64,000 nucleotides of DNA from Alopecurus myosuroides (lineage: Eukaryota; Streptophyta; Magnoliopsida; Poales; Poaceae): contig CM054062.1 in assembly GCA_028641055.1 (NCBI GenBank), positions 231,512,696 through 231,576,695 of the forward strand, written 5' to 3'. The notes under the pieces are model-generated. The model did not search any database and had not been told where the DNA came from. It saw only the letters and a list, made by a program, of their open reading frames with translations. The translations under genes and the position numbers were made by a program. Position 1 is the first letter of the stretch. Each line of letters starts with the position of its first letter. This document shows, in pieces, positions 11,201-22,576 of this stretch.

Positions 11201-13035
11201 GGCTGGCTACGTGGAAGCATGTGATTGGCTACGGGTGCTGACTGTGCGCTGACGCAACGCTGACTGGGCCCGTTGACTTGGCGTGCTGACGTGGTCAAGT
11301 GGCTGGATCTGGGTCGTTAGATCCCGATCCAACGGCCGCGTACCCCTTCGGCTATTATCTAATCTGGGCCGTTTGCGAAAGATCCGACGGCTGAGAAGAG
11401 CTAGCGTACCTCGCCGGCGGATGGTGGCCGGAAATGGAGGCAACGGCGGCGCTGCGCTCGGAAACGGACGGCGGGGCTTCTCCGGTGGTCCTCCTGCACG
11501 ACGGAGCCGATGACGGTGCGCGGCACGGAACCACGAATCAGATGGTGACGAAGGAGTGGGTGCGCTCTTCCTCGGGCGGCATCAGAGGGCGGACGGAGAC
11601 GGCGCAACGACGGCGATCATCGGGAGTCGATGGCGCGGACGATGCAGAGAGCATCGTGCTCAACGGAGGAGACGCCGGGAATCTGCGCGAGGCGGTGAGC
11701 ACTACGATGACGACGGGGTGCTCCTGCAATGCTCCAGGCGACGGCGACGAGCTGGCGGAGAGGCAGCAACTCCGGCGACCTTCGGCTCTCGCACGGCGGG
11801 GTTGATTCTGCGCATGGGACATACACAAAAATGTCTTAGAGGACGCGTACGATAATGGGAACCACATGGAACAAACGGGGACTGAGGAGAATTGACTACT
11901 TCGTCGGAATCGGCGAAAACGTCCGGCGGCATATGCGAGCTCCGCGAGAAAATTGGGAGGCCTCGGGGTACAATTCGAGATGGGAGGAGAGGGGAAATGA
12001 GGAGGAGAGCCGGGGCTATAAGTGGCTGGGTTTATTGCATCAATTGGGGTCTTTAATCGGACGCAATTAGAGAGGTTAAATTCGGGAAGAAACGGTAGCT
12101 TCCGTTTCTATGGGAGGTTGATGACGATGACGTCAGCGTGACGTCATCACTTTTTTTTCCTTTTCTTTTTTTTCCTGTTTTAAATATCTTTAGTTTTAAT
12201 AATCCAATTGACCTCAAAATAATTTCTAAAAATTTGTAAAATGAATATCTTTCTGTTTAGAACATTTTTATAAAATTTTGAACACATTTCAAATTTTCTA
12301 TTTTGGAAAATATAATTAAATCACTAATAGTACTTAAAGTCATTTTAAAAATTAGAAAATAATAAATTGATGTTATTATCTAAATAAAATTTCAGAGACA
12401 TTATACATGTCATATATAAATTTTCAAAGTCATTTTTACCTTCTTTTCACATATTATAATTTTAAAATAAGGGTGCAACCCTAATAGCAACTTTATGCCA
12501 TTTTCAAATAGAAAAATAAATAAATACAAAAGTGTCTTAATAAAATTTGGAAAAATCCCTCAAGACATAATATTGTTTTCTAAGTCCTCTTTTATGTTAT
12601 TTTCAAAGTAATGCATTTTATTTTCACACCTTTATGTTTAAAACTTGGAGTAACATTTGTATATTAATATAAATAGTTGTTACTCCCATAAAATAATTTT
12701 GGGGCATATAAATTGTTAAGAGGTAATAATTCTCTGGTTTCAAAGGCTATAAAACATTTTCCAAGTAATAGTTAATTTGAAAACATGTTATAAAAAAAAT
12801 AAGGTTTTCTAAGAGAAAACAATTTCTTTGAATAATGAATATTTATTTTGAATGGGCTTTTAGGGTTTATGGAATAGAGACATAATGGATTCTTAATTCC
12901 AAAATCATTGACATATGTATTGTTTTCTTTTGTTTCTTGCATCTCATTTGGTTTTTTGGTGACTTGCTTCAATAGAAAACGAAAAGTTTTAAATTTTTGT
13001 GATTTTTGAACTTTCCAAAAATCAGGGATGTTACA
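8260..13035 (-). mobile_element. Solo LTR (about 4.8 kb), Gypsy-like, minus strand
   Basis: On the minus strand it starts TGTAACATCCC and ends GGGAACGCTACA. It is flanked by the perfect 5-bp duplication AAGGC (8255-8259 and 13036-13040). No second LTR, primer binding site or pol sequence is found inside, so it is a solo LTR left by recombination between the two LTRs of a full element. It contains a GC-rich, gene-free block at about 11200-12070 and AT-rich flanks, the same plan as the long LTRs at 50155. That start sequence is common in Ty3/Gypsy LTRs of Triticeae (Sukkula or Erika-like families are candidates, unverified). No ORF in it looks like a real gene. Confidence 0.8.
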
Positions 13036-13602
13036 AAGGCCCAAGTCACTTCTTTGAAGAAAGACTCGGAAAAGTTTCATGAAGGGAGTTCCACCCTTGA
13101 CAAGATGCTGATGGTGCAAAGACTTCCCAATGACAAGAGTGGACTTGGATTCAACTCCAATATCAAGAACAAGTCCATGGTTGACAAGAAGAAGGGCCAA
13201 GAACAAGAAAAATATTCGGCCAAGATTATTTGCTTCAAGTGCAAGATTGAAGGGCACCATGTTAGATCTTGCCCTTTGAAGAAGAAGCCTCTTAGTGAGA
13301 AGCAACTAGGGAAGCAACCTCTTGTTCAATCTCATGCTCAACCACGAGTTGAAAAATGGCCACCTCCTAACATGACTCAAGCCAATTCTCCTCAAGTTGA
13401 GAAGCCTATTAATAAGAAAGAAAAGAGTCGATGTTGCTACCTTTGTCGTGAGAAGGGACACTTTTCTTCTTCATGCACTAATGGTACATTATCCAACCCT
13501 ATCCTTGTTGATGATGTTTATTCCATTCGGAAGGATAATGTGGGCAATGTGTTTGCCAAGTATGTTGGTACTCCAAGTGGTGTCAAGAAAAGAACCATTT
13601 GA
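13036..13602 (+). pseudogene. gag-like protein, C-terminal part with two CCHC zinc knuckles
   Basis: Continuation of the gag cut at 8259; the codons resume in frame after removing one AAGGC copy. It holds two retroviral-type zinc knuckles, CFKCKIEGHHVRSC at about 13231-13272 and CYLCREKGHFSSSC at about 13435-13476, separated by a Lys/Pro-rich linker. Such knuckles bind the element's RNA. The frame ends at a TGA near 13600, after KKRTI, where related sequences appear to continue with tryptophan and VAKP, so this too may be a premature stop. No protease motif follows. Confidence 0.78.
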
Positions 13603-16600
13603 GTTGCCAAACCTATTGTGAATAACCTCTTAGAACCCAACTTGGTTGGGGACTAACAAGCTCAAACTTGATCAATAGGTGTTGTTGGAGGGCTTTGGAG
13701 ACTTGGCTATCTCATGAATAATTTAGGGATCTTCATCAATTATATTTCCTCAAGCCAAGTCCTTTGGATTATATATATCTCATATCCATTGTTCCTCCTT
13801 GCGGTAACTTGTATTTAATTCATATATATATTCAAAGTTACTTGCCCCCTTGCATGTGTTGGTTTTGTTTCTAGCATGTGTTTGTATATGGTGTGCCTAC
13901 TACTTACCTATCTTGAGTAATCTAGTTTGTGTTTGTTGGTTTGCACTCCATGTACTTGTTTGTTTTGCGTTGAGCCTTCATTGCTATTCTTGCTTTTTTA
14001 GTTGGCTCTTCGGGAGATTAATGGACTATCCCATTTTGGGGGAGTAATATGCTTTTGCACTTTACTATCCTAAAATATGTGTACATGAGGAATACCACTT
14101 AGTGTTGATATATCATTATTATCTAGTCTCTATGTGGTATGTCATTCTCATGAGAAATTCAATTTAAAATGTCCATTAACTTTCTCTAGTTGGATTTATT
14201 TTTGACTCTTGTTTATTTCAAATGGATTATCACATTATGGGCGAGTAATAAGCTATGTGCATATTAAAAGCCTAGAAAATGTGAACATGTGAGGTATTGC
14301 CACCTAGAGTTGATATTGTTAGTTATCTTGTTCCTATGTGGCATGTTGCTCAAACAACTTCCATATTTGCTTAAAATATCTTTTGTCCCTTTTATTTTGG
14401 TATCTTGTTTGTGTGAGAGTTTCTTTGTGCTTTGCATTTTCGATTTTTATTTGAAGCCTTCAAGAATCTCTTTTCAAGCATGTTTTTCTATTCCTATCTT
14501 TTACCACATGCTTATGTTTTGTGAATATGATTGTGAACAAATCTACCACCGAGAAATATCTCCATACATCTCTTGTCTTTGACAAGTGATAATAATTTGT
14601 GGTAATTTTATTGATCATATTTACTTTGGCCGTTGCTCTAAAAATTGCCTTGTTTCTTGCCAAGGATTTGTTTGGTTCAAACTCCTTTGTGTCTTCCTTG
14701 CTCTACTCAAAAAAATTATGCTTTCTTGAGTTAGGAAAAGCAATGATCCCATTCGTGTGCACTTTCATTCAAAGTTATACTTCTTTGTGTTGCACTTCTT
14801 GGGGAAGCTATCCTACAATGAGTAGAACACAATTCTTTAATTGGTATTGCATTTTTTTTAACATGACTAGTGTTTGAATAATATATATGGAGAGTAATGA
14901 TTCCATTATGTGCATTTTGTATTAAAATGCAAGATCATAAATAAATGCACTATCTTGGAAGAGCTCTCCTATAAGCGTTTGGACACTTGTTGTCTTAAAA
15001 TTGGTTTTTATCCCAATGACTTGTCTCTTTGGAAGACGAACATTTTTCGTCTTGGTACTTTGTGTGCCATCATTAAAAGTGTAGAAGTTTTGCTTTTTCT
15101 TTGATGTTTTTTTGGTATCTTCTCTATTTGGTTTCCTCAATCTTGTGTTGATTTGGGGTTCGATATAATTTGGACAATTATCTTGCTTTTCACCCGTGTG
15201 AGTGCCTTCTTGGTTTAATTGGTGTTTTTCCAATTTGTATCTTGTTTGGTTCTTGAAAGTTTTTGTGCATGTGTATTTACTATGTATATCTTGTGGCATA
15301 CTCACTTTGCTTGATCCAATATATAGGAAAAACTCCATCAAATCCTAAATGGCTAAGATGTGCATGAAATTCAAATTCATATTAATATGCACATATTTAT
15401 GTGGAGTTTTCCTATGTATTGTAGTTGTTCTAACTACTTTGGACCCAATAAGTTTGGGAACCATTTTGTACTTGAATTTTGTTTTTAGGTACAATGGAGA
15501 TACATTGGTTGCTTGCCTCATTCATATGGAAGGCGTTCTCACCATGGGATTATATGAGTCAAGCTACGATTATTAATGAATTCACATCCTCTTCATCACC
15601 AATGTCTATCTCGGTAACAAGTATCTATCTCTTGATACATTTCTAGCTTTCAACCTTGTGTAGGTTGCATCTTGGCTTGAATTCCATTTGTTGCATTTCA
15701 TTTGGTTCTTGAAAATGTCTTATCAAAAGCATCTTTGTTGCAAATATGAGTAAGCTGGGATGACTACATATCAAGGGGATATTAATAATCATTTTCATTA
15801 TTCACCAATCCCAAGTATATTAATATAGCAACTTCTACTCGAAGTCTCTCATATGCAATATTGATGAATTCTCAAAAACCATTTAAATCTTTTTTGATAC
15901 GTGTTACCTTTCTTGAAGCATTCCAACTATCACTTTTCCCTTGTGATATTTATGATGCTTTGTGAATTTATTGATTGTTCATATATATCCCTTTAATATG
16001 AAATTAAGCTTAGTGCTTTGCTTTCAAGCAAATATCTTATTGTGTATATTTGTGAACCTCTCTTGGATATCATGTTCTTCTCCTTCGTTCCTATTTAGTG
16101 TGTGCATGTTTCTTTATGGATATATGTCTTTGTGATTGGTGTCCACTTAGAATCTTATACACACGATAATAGTAACATCTTTATTTGATATTCTAATTCT
16201 TTAGTAACCACCTTTTATTGCTTTATATTCTTTGGTGGTTCCTAAAAGGCACAAGCTTTGCTTATCATTTGGTATTCCTTTTGCATCTTAATAATCTTGT
16301 GGACCTATGTGTTTTATCCTCGTTGGTTGGTGTGTTTGGGAAAGACATGATATGCACTATGTGCCTCATATATTGAAAGACTATGATGAAGCTTTGCTCA
16401 TCCTATTAGTCTCCGAAAAATGTTTTTCCTTGTCACACACATCTCTTTCGGTTGAGTAAGTATTTTATTTTTCACTCCTTGATCTTAATTTCTCAACTCT
16501 TGTTTGATTGCATGATGTTTTGCTTCATTTCCCATCTATTCTCTTGCTCTTCTTTTTTTCAAAATTATCTAGAAGGGAGTGATGATTCCATGTTGTGCAC

Positions 16601-17091
16601 ACTATATAATAATTCAAATGTAACATTGTGCATGTACCTTGGGGAGCTCCCTCTTGATTTTATAGAACACTTGGTTGATCTCTTCATAATATTTTTTTGG
16701 TCAATTGTTTTTTTTGGATCCTTTGGTTGGTTGCTTCTTTGTGAAAGTACCATTCAATTTGATATTATTTGTAAATATTTGGATCCTCAATATAGTTTGA
16801 TCTCCCTCCATCTATTCATAGTTGGATATATGCACTTTATTTCACTCATATCATGAGGAATGCATACATTATGGGGGAGCTTTTATTATATTGGCCTTCT
16901 AGTTTTTTTCCCATTTCGGCAATGGATGCCAATGGGGGAGAAGTTTAGAGGGTTTAAGAGAATTTGGTTTTATGCTTTAGTTTCATTCTTAAGCATTGGC
17001 CTTCCATGTTATTGCATCATTGCTCTTAGTTTTGCATGGTTTCTTAATTCATCATATAAACCCTCGTAAAAAGGGATTGTCATCAATTACC
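13603..17091 (+). other. Non-coding internal region of gag-only element
   Basis: About 3.5 kb of T-rich sequence between the gag stop and the 3' purine tract. No frame longer than about 140 codons exists on the coding strand and none shows integrase, reverse transcriptase or RNase H motifs. Diverged repeated modules can be seen at about 14020 and 14220: both have a g-rich gggag/gcgag-agtaat motif, then a stretch ending in tatgtggyatgt. Related motifs lie at about 14890, 16573, 16870 and 16935. Its function, if any, would be packaging or spacing RNA. Confidence 0.7.
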
Positions 17092-17105
17092 AAAATGGGG
17101 GAGAT
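17092..17105 (+). other. Polypurine tract of gag-only element
   Basis: aaaatgggggagat lies immediately before the 3' LTR start at 17106 and would prime plus-strand DNA synthesis. Similar gggggag motifs occur several times upstream (about 14037, 16873, 16937), but only this one abuts an LTR. Confidence 0.75.
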
Positions 17106-19298
17106 TGAAAGCGCATGGTGCCCCCATATGTGGTTTTGGTAATTAATGAGAATCCTTATGGACTAATGTTTGCATTGAGATATTATTATAGATCTTATCC
17201 ATAGGAAAGGTTTGGAGTTCATGTGTTGGACTCTAGAAGCTTTGATGATGACCATTATTATAATCAAGGTTTTATATGAAGAATGGTCATGGTTTGAGTT
17301 GAGCTTATTGCAAGTGTCTTGAAGAAAATGATTAGATGGTCTTTCATGATTATCTTCAATACATCATCATATGAAGAATGACGAAAAGATACAAGGTTGA
17401 TCAAGTTTGTGATCAACACACAAAGCTACAAGATGTACCAAGTGGGATTGTGTATCTCGTGGTATGGTAAGAATTTGACCATATAGCTTTGTGAACTAAC
17501 CCATGATAGATGTGTGTGGCATCTCTATGTGTGGTTAGGTATCTTTCTATGGGCATGCGTCAAAAGAAAGATTTCCTAGCCCATGGTCTATGTCATCGTC
17601 AAGCGGTGTTCGTCATCAAGTTTGACGGGGAAGCTCAAGTGAACCATCTAGAAGAAATCCTATGTTTGATGCTTTTCACCAATTTGGAAATTGTGTCCTC
17701 GTGAAGATTTGCTGATAAGGGTCTCTCTCATAATGGTGTATGGGGGAGCAACATACAAGTCTTCATCAAGCGGAGCATGTGCTAGTAAGCATGATCAAGA
17801 AAGAGGATCCAACTTGAGAGATTCAAGATCTTCATCATCTAGATCAAGTGGAATGCTCAAGGCAAAGGTATCATCTTGATAGATTTTCTATTTTACCGGT
17901 CTCATGTCTTTGGGAGACCGGGTTATAAGATCGATAGTCGTACTATCAATAGGGGCTCTTAAGTGAGTAACTTGATCAAATCGTTATGGAGAGCTCAAAC
18001 CCTTGCATACTTTCATATCACCTTTCTTGGTTCTTATTTGGATTTTATCTCCTTGGGTTTTGGTGCTTGTCGTGATCTTCATGACAAGCCAAGGTTGATC
18101 GAAAATGGATTTCGTAGGAAAAACTTGTTGTGTTTTCGGTGATGAAAATCATACCGGTTCGTCATTGAGAAAGTTCCCACACCTTCCATGTGTGGTAACC
18201 TCTCCATACTTTTTTTTGATAGTCCTTGTTGTTATCTTTCCAACACATTTGGATTCACCTTTTCCGGACTTAATTCGCAAAAGTTATGTGCGTTTTCGTG
18301 TTGGAAGTTTTACCAGTTGTTCTTTTTAGAGAGGTAAAAAAAATTTCCCATTTTATTTTATCTTCTATTGCTGGACAATGATGTTTCTCTTCATATTCTT
18401 GTAGTGCTAGTTGTGGTGATTTCAACGAGCCCAAGATCATCAAAAACAGAGTCCGGATGGAAAAGTTATTGCAGTTTTCATGTTGCTGTTTTTTAGTCAA
18501 GCGGGGGGTGGAAATTCCGGTTCAAGTTTGAACAGGAATTTCCGGTTGGCATCTGTCCCTCCACTCCAAAGTCGTTAGCCGAATTTTTTCCTCCCGAAAA
18601 TCTGGGCGAAAATTCCGGTTCAAGTTTGGAAATTTCTGGTCTAAATTTCCGGTTGTCAACGGATCTATTTCGTCGGGACCTATATAAGGCTCCCTTCTTC
18701 CCTAAAGACTAAGGCTTCTTCCAAGCACGTTTTCCCCTCTCTCCCACCATTTTTGACCTTGGAAAAGCTTGCCCCCTCTCAATCCCTCCATGATTCTTGC
18801 ATCTCTTTGAGGAAAAGTGAGCGGAGTTCTAGATCTACATTTTCACCAATCCATCTTCTTTCTTAGTGAGGGAAACCTAATAGATATTGATCTTATTCCC
18901 CCATAAGTATTTGTTACTTTGTTAGAATTTGAGAGTGAAAGATTTGAACACTTGTGTTCTTGCCATTTGCATAGGTTACATCGGTTTTCTCTCTCCACGA
19001 GGATTCATGGAAGTAAAAGTTTCTGAGCTTGTTACTTTTGGGTCTTGGATCCTAGACGACTTGTGGTGTTCTTGGGAGCCTCCAATTGAGTCGTGGATGT
19101 GTGCCCCAATATTGAGTTGTGAGCTTGTTACTTGTCTTGCTTAGCATAAGTTGTTGGTGCACCTAGCTGACCCTAGATTATTTAGGTTGTGTGCTTGTTA
19201 ATTTAAACACTTAGTTTATTTCCGCATTTAGCAAGACTTAACTGGAAAAGTTTTAATCGCCTATTCACCCCCCTCTAGGCGACATCGTTGTCCGTTCA
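17106..19298 (+). repeat. 3' LTR of the gag-only element
   Basis: 2193 bp, TG...CA, followed by ACCAT (19299-19303). It carries the same TATA box (18681-18689) and aaattccgg repeats as the 5' LTR. It differs from the 5' LTR by two main deletions (about 60 bp near 18890 and about 310 bp near 19115) and by having only about six G where the 5' LTR has about 23. About 4-5% substitutions are seen over the first 310 bases. Confidence 0.85.
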
Positions 19299-19365
19299 AC
19301 CATATATGTGTATAATCCCTTCGGAGCTTGGACAACGCCATATAAGTTAATAATTGAAGTTTAAG

Positions 19366-20576
19366 CCCAATCTAGAGCACCGATGCTAAGAGCATCTCTA
19401 GCAGAGCCCCTATCCCGCGGAATTGTAAACGAGGAATAGGTCGCGGAAAACTGGTTTTACGGGTTGAAAACTGCTGCGCCGTATAGCAGTTTTCAACCCG
19501 TAAAACCAGCTTTCCAATATAGCTTTTCATTTTCAGCACATATACATCAGTTCAAACATAAATATGGCAGTACAAATATAAATATCAAATGGTTCGAATA
19601 ATGTTTCCGATTATTACATCAAATAATGTTTTAAATTAAACATAAATAAATTCAAATGGTTCAAATATTACAACAAATATGAGATCAAATAAATATTTCA
19701 AATTACACAAGAATGAGATCAAATGAATATCAAATGGTATGTCTGAAGGAATGTTTGGATACGATATGGATCTCTAGCAGGTTTCACTCGGCTACCGACA
19801 TTATCGTAGGACAACTCCAAGTTCAAGCACCTCTCATCTTCGATGATCATGTTGCGTAGAATGACACAACATGTCATTATGTTTATATGGTTTTTTTGTC
19901 CCAGAAACGAGCTGGACCTCGAACAATGGCAAATCTAGATTGCAATACAAAGACTCTCTCAATGTCCTTTCGGTAAGTCTTTTGTTGCTTTGCAAACTTA
20001 TATTATTTCCTATTGTTGGGTTTTGATATGAGCCAGCACTGTCAGTACCATGGCTGGTGCGTCCGGAGCGATCCATTCTCGACTGTGCAACTCCGGTGGA
20101 AAGAGTTATCGCAAGCAGGGAAGTCTTTCTCCGGCATCTCAGATAAGGCTGTGGACATCAGCTAGCTCGGCGGTGTTGCAGGCGCACTGTTGTAATGGCA
20201 TGACCTGTCGTTGTTAGAACCTCTATGGAGGAGTTTTTCAACGTCTAGGCCTGACTGCCGCTGGATTAATAGACTGTTCATGTGAGGCCCCTCTCGAGGT
20301 TCGCCGCTGCATATTATCTCTACACAGGACCAAGTGGTTTGTCCCCGCTTCCAGGCATGATGGCGGTGACGCCGACCTTCAGCTTGGCAGTAGAGAAAGA
20401 GAAGGACTAGATTGCTTTTTTCAATCTTTCAGTGAGATCTGTTCTACAAATATTAGGGACCTATATGCATTTTTTTATCTTATTGGGTCCTTTACAAAAT
20501 CATTTACATCCACTTTCTGAAATTAATGTGATGTTTCCAACACCTTCGGGGCGCTCCTTGTTAAAAAAAAAGACCA
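19366..20576 (-). mobile_element. PIF/Harbinger-derived fragment, copy 3 of 3
   Basis: Third copy of the unit at 1-1212. It is preceded by a 62-base linker (19304-19365), part of which is shared with the junction before copy 2. Unlike copies 1 and 2 it has no LTR after its gacca end; the sequence runs on into unrelated DNA (gggcctccatcc), so it shows the original right-hand flank. A transposase remnant lies on the minus strand at about 19718-20054. Confidence 0.75.
19718..20054 (-). pseudogene. PIF/Harbinger transposase, C-terminal remnant (copy 3)
   Basis: Same RFAIVR and CxxLHNMIIEDER region as copies 1 and 2. In the VSGxKK stretch near 19893 this copy has lost bases relative to the others (tatggttttttt against tgtgggttttttt), shifting the frame. 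It is non-functional. Confidence 0.72.
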
Positions 20577-20704
20577 GGGCCTCCATCCTTAAGTCTTGTA
20601 GACATAGTCTGCCACGTCAAAGTCCTCATTGGCACGTGCGGGACCCATACATCATATGTGCAGTTAAATGGTTTAATCGGGTTATTTGTGTTCTATGCAA
20701 CATA

Positions 20705-20850
20705 TGTACTCAAAAGTCGTAGGTTCGTGCAACTTACCTCAATAGTTGTAGTTCCTTGCAACAACCACCCCAATTGCTGTACTCAAAAGTCGTAGGTTTA
20801 TGCAACTTACCTCAATAGTTGTAGTTCCTTGCGACAACACCCCAATTGCT
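20705..20850. repeat. 73-bp tandem duplication
   Basis: Two adjacent copies of a 73-base unit, 20705-20777 and 20778-20850, beginning tgtactcaaaagtcgtaggtt and ending ccccaattgct, with only a few differences. A partial third copy (ggaggtttgtgcaa...) may follow. The sequence 20577-20975 otherwise holds nothing I recognise. Confidence 0.8.
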
Positions 20851-20975
20851 GGAGGTTTGTGCAATTTCCTCCCTATATAGCCGCCAATTTCTTTGTTACT
20901 CCGCCTACTCCACCTTTTCTGTTTACTCCCTTTGTACCCGCATGACGTCTTAGTTCTACGTGTACTAACTTTTAA

Positions 20976-21315
20976 CCATAAATTTGACCAATAATACATG
21001 AGAATTATGTCAAATAATTATACCGCTAGAAACTTTATTTGAATATGAATCGTGCAATATAATTTTTTATAGCACATAAGAAACGTTTAATTGATCAAAT
21101 TGATGACTAAAATTGGACAAGGATGCCACAAAATATGGACGGAGAGTATCATTTTATTTAGACATGGGAATTTGTCGTGTGGCGCACTAGTATGTAGATA
21201 TGGGTATCCCTCCGCGTTAGGAAGGGTACGCTACGAATGATTACACTATATATATTCCCTCTATCCCAAGAGAACTGAAGTGTTTGGGTTGTGTTACATC
21301 AAAGAATTTTAAGTT
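20976..21315. repeat. Locus A, left block (paralogous to 41441-41760)
   Basis: From accataaatttgacca onward this block matches 41441-41760 at roughly 85% by eye. It includes an old Tc1/Mariner-like MITE remnant (the aaatttgacca...tggacggagagta pattern). Its last nine bases, 21307-21315 (TTTTAAGTT), are the left target-site duplication of the MULE at 21316. Locus B retains the uninterrupted sequence here. Confidence 0.75.
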
Positions 21316-22071
21316 GAGAGAATTCCTTATTTGGCCCTTACTTAAAATTTTGTTCCCTATTTGGCCCTAAAAAAAATTATTCCCTATTTGACACTTTAAC
21401 TTCATTTTCTTCCTAACATGACCCTATAGTGCATTCTAAACACAAATAAGGATATAAAAAGACTCTTTTGCCTCTGATGAATTTTTGTACCAAAATTTAT
21501 AATATGTTTGGATGTTTGATTTGAGGCTTAACATTGGGTATTCGCAATATTCAGGCCCGAATACCCCGAATATCTTTATTTGGTTGCGCTAGCCATTCGG
21601 CCGTGGCTTTCGGGCTCAATATCGAGCGACCCAGCGCGGAGGCAAAACTGCTCGCAGACCAAACTCGAGCTCTTTCCCTCGACATGCCTCGGTATTCGCA
21701 AACGAGTAAGTTCCATACCTCAGTTCAGAAGAGAGAAGCGAGATTCACTTTCACCAATGCCTCCACTAGTTTGATGCATGCGGTTTAGCAAACTGACTAG
21801 ACGCCTCGGTTCAGCAAACGTGTACCCCTTGCGCATATGCTATTCATTGAATACAGAGCACACTATCACGCGGACAAATAAATAGTACTCAGACTTTCTT
21901 CTGTTAGCATGTGCTGATCTGATGTCATCTCTGGTTATTTCCGTGTTGGATAAATTTTTTCACGACTATTTCATGATTTGCTTGTTGTCAAGATTAAAAC
22001 AAAGTTTTTTTTGAACTTCAGATTAAAACAAAGTTGTGTCCGTTGGTTACATTTTCATGCAATTTTCCATG

Positions 22072-22138
22072 TTTTTTTTCTTTTCGATAAAAGGGAGCTT
22101 TTATTACTTAATGTAACTATTACACCCACCCTCTGCAT
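22072..22138 (-). mobile_element. 67-bp 5'-truncated LINE-like insertion
   Basis: Flanked by the 10-bp duplication ATTTTCCATG (22062-22071 and 22139-22148). On the minus strand it reads as a LINE-type 3' end: a gcagagggtgggtgtaa motif, then ttaagtaataaaagctcc, tttatcg and an A-rich tail. The same 3'-end pattern closes the LINE-like element at 42671-43952. Reverse transcription evidently stopped after the first 67 bases. Confidence 0.78.
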
Positions 22139-22403
22139 ATTTTCCATGTTTATATGAAATATTTGCTTGTCCTTTTTTACTGTTATACGCATCTCGCATA
22201 CGTGGTCTATTTTGCTAATTATGTACGTATTTTTGGCACGAGAAAAATTAAGCATCTAATTAAACAAGTGCTAAGTATATATGTATATGAGCTAGCTATC
22301 GATGAGTTTGTGCCAACAGCAACTTCATTGCCGCGTGCGTGCGTATCAGGACACCGTACGCGAAACCCTCGATGACGTACTCTACAAAATGTGAGTGCAA
22401 TAT

Positions 22404-22467
22404 CACACACACACGCACGCGCGCGCGCGCGCGCGCGCACACACACACACACATATATATATATATA
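22404..22467. repeat. Compound microsatellite (CA)n(CG)n(CA)n(TA)n
   Basis: Alternating purine-pyrimidine run: CA repeats, then about 11 CG repeats, CA repeats and TA repeats. Such tracts can adopt Z-DNA and are prone to slippage. The short segment 22468-22524 between this and the next TA run contains a gggtgtaactacaccc palindrome, possibly a MITE relic. Confidence 0.9.
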
Positions 22468-22522
22468 CCTCCGTAGGGCAGTATATGAGACGTGGGTGTA
22501 ACTACACCCGGGAGTAGAAACC

Positions 22523-22524
<2 letters not shown>

Positions 22525-22573
<49 letters not shown>
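22525..22573. repeat. (TA)n microsatellite
   Basis: About 24 TA repeats directly left of the GC-rich block at 22574. A second TA run (24563-24584) lies directly to its right, so the block is bracketed by TA repeats. Confidence 0.9.

Positions 22574-22576
<3 letters not shown>

Larger units (their letters stand above)
3947..19298 (+). mobile_element. LTR retrotransposon, gag-only, Copia/SIRE-like, complete ends
   Basis: The two LTRs (3947-6522 and 17106-19298) start TGAAAGCGC and end GTTCA. They are flanked by a perfect 5-bp duplication, ACCAT at 3942-3946 and 19299-19303. A primer binding site resembling initiator tRNA-Met follows the 5' LTR and a purine tract precedes the 3' LTR. The internal region encodes a gag-like protein with two CCHC zinc knuckles, but no protease, integrase, reverse transcriptase or RNase H can be read in the remaining 3.5 kb. 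It would therefore depend on a partner element for replication. A 4776-bp solo LTR is nested in its gag. The LTRs differ by about 4-5% over the first 310 bases, so the insertion is moderately old. Copia/SIRE placement rests on the LTR style and gag and is not proven. Confidence 0.8.

Noticed and set aside
11207..12070. Several ORFs of 60-123 codons in the GC-rich part of the solo LTR.
   Set aside because: Overlapping on both strands, no domain, and inside a defined LTR.
12772..13305. 177-codon minus-strand ORF.
   Set aside because: It crosses the solo LTR border and TSD into antisense gag, so it is a chance frame across two elements.
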